Source: JAFGPJ01 sp964439135 (GTDB lineage Bacteria; Planctomycetota; Phycisphaerae; Sedimentisphaerales; Anaerobacaceae). Taken from it: a stretch of DNA of 24,329 nucleotides. Positions 7,588-13,956 of the stretch are shown one piece after another; the stretch's first letter is position 1, and the number at the start of each line of letters is the position of its first letter. The notes under the pieces are model-generated. The model was not told the origin of the DNA, made no database searches, and worked only from the letters and a program-made list of their open reading frames with translations. Both the position numbers and the translations under genes were made by a program. The DNA lies in assembly GCA_964439135.1 (NCBI GenBank), contig CAYTNN010000049.1, positions 1 to 24,329 on the forward strand, given 5' to 3'.

Positions 7588-8001
7588 TCATTTATCGCGA
7601 GACATTTTTTTGAGGTATTCTTCTATGTTGGCCAACCGGACGCAAATCTGCAGTATAGTCGTGGATCTCGACGTACTGTAAACTAAGTATGTAAGGAGAA
7701 GGGCAATTAAAATCAAGACTATCAATCCCATATTCGAGTAACGCACGAGCATAAATTCATTTCTGGTAAGAAGGGCCTCGATGTTGAATTTCTCCAGATA
7801 AACCTTCAAATTATGCATAGCCACAGCGTATATGATTGTGATCAGCCAGCTAATCGCTGCAATCCACTTCTGCCGTCTAAGTCGAGTCTTATGTTCCTCG
7901 ATGATTTTCTGTGCCGAAGTCTCGCTTACATCGGTAGCTCCGGCAGAATCGCCATCCATTTGTTTGAGAAGCTCTTCTTTTATATCTTTTGCTTTTTCCA
8001 T
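7588..8001 (-). CDS. Small two-helix membrane protein, partner of the ECF sigma factor
   Basis: A 137-residue protein not assigned to a named family. It has a charged cytoplasmic N-terminus (1-45), a membrane helix at ~46-63 (WIAAISWLITIIYAVAMH), a short exposed loop, a second helix at ~91-109 (MGLIVLILIALLLTYLVYS) and a basic C-terminal tail. The start lies 3 nt after the stop of the ECF sigma gene, with a GGAG Shine-Dalgarno inside that gene's last codons, so the two are translated from one mRNA. The position is typical of an anti-sigma factor, but the H-x3-C-x2-C zinc anti-sigma motif is absent, so that role is inference from gene order only. It could instead be a regulated target. Confidence 0.8.
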   Translation of the reverse strand: MEKAKDIKEELLKQMDGDSAGATDVSETSAQKIIEEHKTRLRRQKWIAAISWLITIIYAVAMHNLKVYLEKFNIEALLTRNEFMLVRYSNMGLIVLILIALLLTYLVYSTSRSTTILQICVRLANIEEYLKKMSRDK

Positions 8002-8004
8002 TTT

Positions 8005-8538
8005 TTATTTCTCCAATTCTTTTTTAAGAGTAAGTTTTGCGTAATAGAGTCGCGATCGAACAGTACCCAGTTTACAGTTCAGCACTTGCGAAATCTGCTG
8101 ATACGACATTTGCTCCAGGAACCGCAGCATCAGGACCTCCCGATATTCGGGCGGCAGTTCTTTCAGGCACTTGTGAATTTTCGCCGCGTCTTCGCCGGAG
8201 AAAGCATCTTCTTCGGCATGATCTTCGACCGCAATGTTTTCATCCAGCCTCGATACGTTCCTTTTTTTCCTGAGCTGCTGGTAAACCTTATTGCGCGCTA
8301 TACGGTACAACCATGCCGGAAAGGCGTCGATTTCCCGGAGGCCGTGTATTCGACTGATAACTGTCAGCCATGTGTCCTGAAAAATATCTTCCGTCAGTTC
8401 GCTGTTGTCCAATAACCGGTTTATGAAATAACGCAGAGGTCTCTCGTAGCGCTCGATGAGTTCCGCAAAAGCATCCTTATCGCCCATTTGACAGCGAAGC
8501 AGCAATAACTGTTCTATTAATTCGGCAGCCTTTTTCAT
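8005..8538 (-). CDS. ECF-type RNA polymerase sigma factor
   Basis: A 177-residue sigma-70 family protein of the extracytoplasmic-function class, which directs RNA polymerase to a small set of promoters in response to a signal. Region 2 covers about residues 19-91 (GDKDAFAELIERYERPLRYF, then LTEDIFQDTWLTVI and AWLYRIARNKVYQQLRKKR). An acidic linker follows. Region 4 runs from about 123 to 177 (LPPEYREVLMLRFLEQMSYQQISQVL, then GTVRSRLYYAKLTLKKEL), containing the helix-turn-helix that reads the -35 element. Regions 1 and 3 are absent, as expected for this class. The gene is first in a two-gene operon with the membrane protein at 7588-8001, and it diverges from the transketolase gene. Its target genes cannot be identified here. 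Confidence 0.95.
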   Translation of the reverse strand: MKKAAELIEQLLLLRCQMGDKDAFAELIERYERPLRYFINRLLDNSELTEDIFQDTWLTVISRIHGLREIDAFPAWLYRIARNKVYQQLRKKRNVSRLDENIAVEDHAEEDAFSGEDAAKIHKCLKELPPEYREVLMLRFLEQMSYQQISQVLNCKLGTVRSRLYYAKLTLKKELEK

Positions 8539-8595
8539 GCGCTATTCTCGATTAATACAGATGCGCGGCAAGTTGATAAGTTCAGGAAATTACCG

Positions 8596-8624
8596 ATTTT
8601 CGCGGTTTTTTCCGAGAAAGTCAA
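8596..8624 (-). promoter_or_regulatory. Candidate promoter for the ECF sigma operon
   Basis: On the minus strand: -35 TTGACT (8619-8624), 17-bp spacer, -10 GAAAAT (8596-8601, four of six to consensus). The -35 and spacing are good and the -10 weak. An autoregulated ECF promoter could also exist but has no recognisable consensus here. Confidence 0.3.
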
Positions 8625-8677
8625 ACTGTATGAACGGCATAAAACACTGGCAACCGACAGCTATAGCAACAAAAGTC

Positions 8678-8706
8678 TTGCTAAAAATAGGGGTATCCGT
8701 TACTTT
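8678..8706 (+). promoter_or_regulatory. Candidate promoter for the transketolase gene
   Basis: -35 TTGCTA (8678-8683), 17-bp spacer, -10 TACTTT (8701-8706). Transcription would start near 8713, about 50 nt before the preferred ATG at 8763. Both boxes are imperfect, so this is tentative. Confidence 0.35.
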
Positions 8707-8762
8707 ATCGTCGGCGTTATGTAGCAAAATGTAAAATGAACTATGATTACAGGAATTTTGTG

Positions 8763-10715
8763 ATGAGTGTAACTGTGAAAAATCCGGGTTTGTCGGAGAT
8801 TGATGAGCGTTGTATAGAAACGATTCGTTTTTTATCGATGGAAGGTGTGCAGAAGGCCAATGCGGGCCATCCCGGCATGCCAATGGGAATGGCCTCGGCG
8901 GCGTACGTGCTCTGGACAAAATACATAAAGCAGAATCCCTCTAATCCGAGATGGCACAATCGTGACCGTTTCGTTCTCTCGGCGGGCCACGGCAGCATGC
9001 TGCTTTANNNNNNNNNNNNNNNNNNNNNNNNNNNNNNNNNNNNNNNNNNNNNNNNNNNNNNNNNNNNNNNNNNNNNNNNNNNNNNNNNNNNNNNNNNNNN
9101 NNNNNNNGGCCTCGATAATCTTATCGTAGTTTACGACGATAATCACATCAGTATCGACGGCAGCACGGATTTGTCGTTTACCGAAGACAGGGCCAAACGT
9201 TTCGAAGCCTACGGCTGGAACGTGCAGGTTGTCGAAGGTGACGGCAACGATATGGCCGCTTTCGAAAAAGCGATGGCAAATGCGAAGGCGGAAAAACAGC
9301 GGCCGACGATAATAAAATTCCGTTCACACATCGCATTCGGCAGTCCGAACATGCAGGACACCGCCGGGGCGCACGGCTCGCCTCTGGGTGACGATGAAAT
9401 CAGGCTGATTAAGGAAAAATTCGGCTGGGACCCGGAAAAGAGCTTCTATATCCCCGACGAAGTTAAGACACACATGCAGAAGGTTCAGGCCGAGGGCAAA
9501 AAAGCAGAGGCCGCGTGGGACAAGCTGTTCGCCGACTACGCTAAAAAATATCCGGAGCTTGCGGCGCAGTTCGAGGATGCCGCGGCGGGTAAGCTGCCCG
9601 TGGACCTCGATGAGATTCTGCCGACGTTCGAGCCGGGCAGCTCCCTGGCGACGCGCAAGGCCTCCGGCAAAGTCCTGGCAGAATTGATGCCGAAACTGCC
9701 GCTGATTTTGGGCGGCTCGGCGGACCTGACGCCCTCCAACAATACGCGGTGGCCTGATGCGAAGGATTTCCAGAAGGATGCGCGGGACGGCAGGTACCTT
9801 CGCTACGGAATTCGTGAGCACGCGATGGGGGCGATTATGAACGGGATTTCCGTCAGCGGCCTGGCCCGCGCGTTCGGCGGGACGTTCCTGGTCTTCAGCG
9901 ATTATATGCGAGGCGCGATCCGCGTGGCGGCCCTCTCGAATTACCCGACCATATTCGTCTTCACGCACGACAGCATCGGCATCGGCGAGGACGGGCCGAC
10001 CCATCAGCCGGTCGAGCATTTCCCCGCCCTGCGGGCGATTCCGAATCTGCTGGTCTTCCGCCCCGCTGACGCCAACGAAACGGCCCAGGCATGGAAATAC
10101 GCGCTGGAGCATCGCGATGGGCCGGTAACTCTGCTGCTGACCCGGCAGGGATGTCCCGTTCTGGACCAGGATAAATACGCGTCGGCGGCGAATCTCAGTA
10201 AGGGTGCTTATGTGCTGTGGCGAGGCCGTCCCGGCCTTGTGTCCCGCCAGCATCCCAGTGGCGAGGCCGTCCCGGCCTTGCGTCCCGCCGGCATCTTGCC
10301 GGCGGAAAAGAACAAGGGCAAGATGCCCTCGCCACAAGAGCAAGGGCAAGATGCCCTCGCCACCGTTCTGCTTTTGGCAACCGGCTCGGAAGTATCCGTC
10401 GCATTAAGTGCCGCCGAAGCTCTTGCAAAAGAAAATATCGCCGCACAGGTGGTCAGCATGCCGTGCTGGGAGCTGTTTGAAAAGCAAAGTCAAGAATACA
10501 AAGACTCTGTCATTCCGCCAGCTGTGACGGCCAGAGTCGGTATCGAGGCCGGCGTCGAACAAGGCTGGCACAAATATATCGGCGACAAAGGCGTTTTCGT
10601 CGGCATGTCGTCGTTTGGTGCCTCGGCGCCCGGCAAAGTCTGCTTCGAAAAGTACGGCATCACAGCGGAAAACGTGGTCAAGGCGGCAAAGAAATCTATG
10701 GCGAATAGTGCGTGA
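8763..10715 (+). CDS. tkt: Transketolase with a scaffold gap and an in-frame repeat insertion
   Basis: Thiamine-diphosphate enzyme moving two-carbon units between sugar phosphates in the non-oxidative pentose phosphate pathway. The N-terminal domain starts IRFLSMEGVQKANAGHPGMPMG; after the gap come DDNHISIDG, the pyrimidine-domain GGSADLTPSNNT, the catalytic-Glu motif YGIREHAMGA, THDSIGIGEDGPTHQPVEH, and the C-terminal domain from TVLLLATGSEV. ATG 8763 is preferred because AGGA sits 8 nt upstream; ATG 8736 in frame would add nine residues. A run of 100 N (9008-9107) replaces what should be ~100 residues (~300 bp) including the ThDP-binding GDG motif, so the true gene is longer than shown. Between AYVL and TVLLLATGSEV lie 49 foreign residues encoded by a nested palindromic repeat (10217-10363); the domain boundary could tolerate them. 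Without the insert and with the gap filled, the length fits the family (~665 aa). Confidence 0.93.
   Translation: MSVTVKNPGLSEIDERCIETIRFLSMEGVQKANAGHPGMPMGMASAAYVLWTKYIKQNPSNPRWHNRDRFVLSAGHGSMLLXXXXXXXXXXXXXXXXXXXXXXXXXXXXXXXXXXGLDNLIVVYDDNHISIDGSTDLSFTEDRAKRFEAYGWNVQVVEGDGNDMAAFEKAMANAKAEKQRPTIIKFRSHIAFGSPNMQDTAGAHGSPLGDDEIRLIKEKFGWDPEKSFYIPDEVKTHMQKVQAEGKKAEAAWDKLFADYAKKYPELAAQFEDAAAGKLPVDLDEILPTFEPGSSLATRKASGKVLAELMPKLPLILGGSADLTPSNNTRWPDAKDFQKDARDGRYLRYGIREHAMGAIMNGISVSGLARAFGGTFLVFSDYMRGAIRVAALSNYPTIFVFTHDSIGIGEDGPTHQPVEHFPALRAIPNLLVFRPADANETAQAWKYALEHRDGPVTLLLTRQGCPVLDQDKYASAANLSKGAYVLWRGRPGLVSRQHPSGEAVPALRPAGILPAEKNKGKMPSPQEQGQDALATVLLLATGSEVSVALSAAEALAKENIAAQVVSMPCWELFEKQSQEYKDSVIPPAVTARVGIEAGVEQGWHKYIGDKGVFVGMSSFGASAPGKVCFEKYGITAENVVKAAKKSMANSA
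9008..9107. other. Scaffold gap of 100 N
   Basis: Exactly 100 undetermined bases, the usual placeholder for a gap of unknown size. Comparison with the E. coli transketolase sequence from memory suggests about 100 residues, or ~300 bp, are missing, so all coordinates downstream are probably too small relative to the real chromosome. Confidence 0.95.
10217..10363 (+). repeat. Nested palindromic repeat element inserted in the transketolase gene
   Basis: A 147-bp GC-rich block with terminal inverted repeat GTGGCGAGG (10217-10225) and CCTCGCCAC (10355-10363). It contains a 41-bp direct repeat (10217-10257 and 10258-10298, four mismatches) and a 28-bp direct repeat (10308-10335 and 10336-10363, one mismatch). 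The inner unit 10258-10335 has its own GTGGCGAGG/CCTCGCCAC ends and three internal hairpins: GCCG/CGGC at 10266-10276, a perfect 9-bp stem with a 3-nt loop at 10285-10305, and GGGCA/TGCCC at 10316-10328. The outer parts (41 + 28 = 69 bp) and the inner unit (78 bp) are each multiples of three, so the transketolase frame stays open. The layout suggests one copy inserted into another. Confidence 0.85.
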
Positions 10716-10817
10716 GGTTGCAGACAAGAAGTCGGCGGTAATATGTCAGATGTGATGCTGTTTTTCGTATTCTGTTTCTGCCAGCAGTTCTTTGGATTGG
10801 TCAGGGAGTGATTTATT

Positions 10818-12551
10818 ATGATTCGTATTCGCTGCATAACCTCTCCGGCCCTTCCTATTGCGCGGGATCGTGTCACTCAGGTTGAAGATATCTTTAGTGA
10901 AAATTTTCCAATACTGGCTGACTACGCCGACAGGATACCGGAGCTTCTGGCTAATCCATTCAAGCAAGATTATCAAACCACCCTGATAATCTCCGAGACG
11001 AGCCTGGGAAGAGTCACTGGATTTGCTCTGCTGCTGCACTTTCCCGATATTCATATCTCGTTTCTGGATTTCATTGCGGTTCGCAAGAAACGATGGGGCG
11101 GAGGTCTCGGCGGCGCTTTGTACGAAGCTGTTCGAGGATATTGTGAAGGACTGTCGTCCCAGGGTCTTTATATAGAGGTTCAGCCTGATGATCCTGATCT
11201 GACGAAAGATCCCGCCGAATTGGCGCAAAGCCGAAAGAGGATGCGATTCTACGAACAATACGGCCTACGGCCCATCACCGGCACAGCCTACCACACTCCG
11301 GTAGGCAAGCCCCCGACCACGGCCTATCTTCTGTTTGATCCTTTGAACAGAAGGACGATTCTTTCACGTTCAGAGGCCCAAAACGCAGTTAAAGCAATTC
11401 TGAAACACCGCTTCGGGCACGTCGCGGACGAGCATTATATACGCTGCGTCATACAGTCGTTTACCGATGATCCGGTGCGGTTTCGACCACCGCGTTACGT
11501 AAAGACGGCCGAAAGCGTCAAAGAGGTCACGATGGGCCACATTCAGAAATCCTTTGCTCTGGTTGCCAGTCAGAAGCACGTTATCCACCATGTTCGCAGC
11601 AGGGGTTATTTTGAGAGACCCGCGCGAGTAGGCGCGCTGCTCGATACGATATTACCCCTGGGATTGTTTACCGTGGTACCTGCGAAGCGCTTCAGCGAAA
11701 AGGTCATACTCGCCGTCCACGACCGGCACTTCGTCAACTATTTGAAAACTGTTTGCACAAAACTTGATACCGGTCGGCCGGTATATCCGGACACCTTTCC
11801 CATCCGCAGGCCGGATCGCCGCCCCCGCGACCTTCCCGTCCAGGCCGGTTATTACTGTATCGATTCCTGCACTCCGCTGTACCGTAATGCTTATTTCGCC
11901 GCCCGCGCCTCGGTCGATGTAGCCATGACGGCTGCTGAAGAGATACTGGCGGGTGTCCCGCTCTCTTATGCATTGTGCCGCCCGCCAGGACACCATGCTG
12001 AGCGAAAAGTTTATGGCGGTTTCTGTTACTTCAATAACGCCGCCATTGCCGCCCATCAGCTTTCGCTTCACGGACGGACGGCGGTTCTCGACATTGATTT
12101 TCACCATGGAAATGGCACCCAGGATATCTTCTATACACGCCCGGATGTTCTGACGGTTTCCGTCCACGGTCATCCCGACAATGCATTCCCTTACTTCAGC
12201 GGTTTTGCAGGCGAAAATGGTGAGGCAGCGGGTCTGGGATTTAACTATAACTTCCCGCTTCCGCCAAACACAATAGACACCGTTTATTTGAAAACTTTTG
12301 AGAAGGCCGTTGTTTGCATTAAGCGTTTCCGGCCGGATTTTCTCGTTGTCAGTGTCGGATTTGATATTCTCAAAGGCGATCCGACAGGAACATTTTCATT
12401 GTCCGTAAAAGTGCTTGAAACTATCGGACAGCGGCTGGCTCGGCTCAATATCCCCACTCTAATAGTTCAGGAAGGCGGCTACAACCTACGTAACCTTAAG
12501 CGAGGTTCGGTTGCCTTGTTCCGCGGAATATCGAGTGTTCTTTCGGTCTGA
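10818..12551 (+). CDS. GNAT acetyltransferase fused to HDAC/acetylpolyamine amidohydrolase
   Basis: A 577-residue two-domain protein. Residues ~1-175 look like a GNAT N-acetyltransferase: the beta strand FLDFIAV leads into the acetyl-CoA pyrophosphate loop RKKRWGGGLGGAL (89-101), and RMRFYEQYGLRPI is the typical C-terminal GNAT motif. Residues ~230-577 are a class II-like histone deacetylase or acetylpolyamine amidohydrolase: RPPGHHAE with the catalytic His pair H392/H393, zinc ligands D427 and H429 in DIDFHHGNGTQ, third zinc ligand D516 in VSVGFDILKGDPTG, and the catalytic Tyr Y555 in EGGYN. All key residues are present, so both halves look active. One half would add acetyl groups and the other remove them, from amines such as polyamines or lysine side chains; the substrate is unknown. 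AGGGAG sits 9 nt before the ATG. The 102-bp gap after tkt makes co-transcription possible. Confidence 0.9.
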   Translation: MIRIRCITSPALPIARDRVTQVEDIFSENFPILADYADRIPELLANPFKQDYQTTLIISETSLGRVTGFALLLHFPDIHISFLDFIAVRKKRWGGGLGGALYEAVRGYCEGLSSQGLYIEVQPDDPDLTKDPAELAQSRKRMRFYEQYGLRPITGTAYHTPVGKPPTTAYLLFDPLNRRTILSRSEAQNAVKAILKHRFGHVADEHYIRCVIQSFTDDPVRFRPPRYVKTAESVKEVTMGHIQKSFALVASQKHVIHHVRSRGYFERPARVGALLDTILPLGLFTVVPAKRFSEKVILAVHDRHFVNYLKTVCTKLDTGRPVYPDTFPIRRPDRRPRDLPVQAGYYCIDSCTPLYRNAYFAARASVDVAMTAAEEILAGVPLSYALCRPPGHHAERKVYGGFCYFNNAAIAAHQLSLHGRTAVLDIDFHHGNGTQDIFYTRPDVLTVSVHGHPDNAFPYFSGFAGENGEAAGLGFNYNFPLPPNTIDTVYLKTFEKAVVCIKRFRPDFLVVSVGFDILKGDPTGTFSLSVKVLETIGQRLARLNIPTLIVQEGGYNLRNLKRGSVALFRGISSVLSV

Positions 12552-12646
12552 GAGCAAACCGAGGCTAAGCCTTTCGCCCCTCGTCTTGTTAACGCTTATG
12601 CCTGCTTAATCAGCCCGGGGTATGATATTCGGAGCATTGTGCGTCT

Positions 12647-12675
12647 TTGACCTGTACACAGATTAAGGTTACAAT
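12647..12675 (+). promoter_or_regulatory. Sigma70-like promoter for the secreted-protein pair
   Basis: -35 TTGACC (12647-12652), exactly 17 bp of spacer, -10 TACAAT (12670-12675); each box is five of six to consensus. The start would be near 12682, giving a leader of about 39 nt before the ATG at 12721. Confidence 0.5.
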
Positions 12676-12720
12676 GTTGCCGGACAGAGAATTCCTTAAA
12701 AACTTATCAGGAGAAACAAG

Positions 12721-13941
12721 ATGAAACAGACATGCACAATATTGGCGGCGATGATATTTATTGTTATCGCGCTAAGCGGTCTCAACATCGTGAATGGCCA
12801 GAAGGAAGGTTACGATTCGGCCGGGTTGCGGCTGCCGGGGGCGCGGGCGGTTATTGACGCTGGGCTGTATCCTACGATTCAGGCGGCGATCGATGCGCTG
12901 CCTGATGAGGGCGGGGTCGTGTGTTTGCCGCCGGGAACTTTTGAGATTACCGAGCCTTTGATGGTGACTAAATCCGACGTTCTAATCGAAGGGGCCGGCA
13001 CGGCAACGCATATCAAGAACGTCAATACCGCCGGCAAAAGCGCCCTTATCCTTCAGCACCCCAGCAGCGGCGACAATCGAAACGCCGAGCTGTGGCGAAT
13101 TCGCTTAGCGGACTTCCGTATTACCGGCAACGAAAAGAGCGGCCACGGCATCGAGGCCCGGCGGATTAACGAACTTTTCATCGACGGCGTCACCGTCAGC
13201 TACCATGGCGGCGACGGCATTCGGCTGTACTTCTGCTACGAAGACCCGCGAATCTGCAACTCGCTTATTACCTACAACAAAAAGACTGGGCTGAACGCCA
13301 TCGGCTGTCACGACGTCGTCGTCTCGGCGAACCAGTTCGAGGAGAACTACGATGCACTTAGGTTCATCGACGGCTTTAATCTCTGCATGACGGGCAACTG
13401 CCTCGACGATCATCTCGGCGACGGCGTCGTTATCGAGAATACTTACGGCTCGGTCGTTTCCGGCAATATGATCGAGGAGTGCAAGGGTACGGCCATCGTG
13501 CTCGACAGAGACTGCTACGGAATCGCCCTCAGCGCCAACGTAATTGCGCATGATACGGCCGGCGGGATTGCACTGCGGGATGCGCACGGCTGCACCGTCA
13601 GCGCCAACACCTTTACCATCATGGGCAAGGACGCCCTGAACATCGGGCCGGCTTCCGGGCGCATAACCGTGACGGGCAACAATTTTTCCAACAGCTACAT
13701 CGGCGCCGATAAAGTCAAGCGAGAGGCAAACGACCTGGCAGCGGCCGGCGTGGTCCTTAACGGCACATTAGGCGTCACCTTGACGGGCAACCTGTTCTCC
13801 GGCCTGAGGCCCAAAGCACTGAGCCTCGAAGGCCCGGCGAGCAGACACGTGCTGTTTTCGGATAATGTCCTGGTCGATACGTCCGGCGACCACAAAAAAT
13901 TAGAGGCGTCTCTGGTTAAAGACAATCTGGAAGGCCAGTGA
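12721..13941 (+). CDS. Secreted right-handed beta-helix protein (pectate-lyase-like fold)
   Basis: A 406-residue protein with an N-terminal signal peptide (hydrophobic ~8-24, likely cut after VNG26). The mature part opens with the sequence DAGLYPTIQAAIDALPDEGGVVCLPPGTFEI, the typical start of pectate-lyase-superfamily beta-helix proteins, then runs through many beta-helix turns of ~23 residues (for example VVVSANQFEENYDALRF and GSVVSGNMIEECKGTAIVL). Such proteins are polysaccharide lyases, glycosidases, epimerases or simple binding modules; I see no motif that picks one, so no catalytic role is claimed. AGGAG lies 8 nt before the ATG. The next gene starts 15 bp after the stop on the same strand, so the two are probably co-transcribed and exported together. 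Confidence 0.85.
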   Translation: MKQTCTILAAMIFIVIALSGLNIVNGQKEGYDSAGLRLPGARAVIDAGLYPTIQAAIDALPDEGGVVCLPPGTFEITEPLMVTKSDVLIEGAGTATHIKNVNTAGKSALILQHPSSGDNRNAELWRIRLADFRITGNEKSGHGIEARRINELFIDGVTVSYHGGDGIRLYFCYEDPRICNSLITYNKKTGLNAIGCHDVVVSANQFEENYDALRFIDGFNLCMTGNCLDDHLGDGVVIENTYGSVVSGNMIEECKGTAIVLDRDCYGIALSANVIAHDTAGGIALRDAHGCTVSANTFTIMGKDALNIGPASGRITVTGNNFSNSYIGADKVKREANDLAAAGVVLNGTLGVTLTGNLFSGLRPKALSLEGPASRHVLFSDNVLVDTSGDHKKLEASLVKDNLEGQ

Positions 13942-13956
13942 GAAGAAAGGTTGAAA

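Noticed and set aside
7275..7613. Plus-strand 112- and 78-residue open frames in the scar region.
   Set aside because: They cross the hairpin repeat and run antisense to the sulfatase remnant, with no motif.
10195..10480. Several short open frames on both strands across the repeat in transketolase.
   Set aside because: They are read-through of palindromic GC-rich repeats and have no independent start signals or family features.
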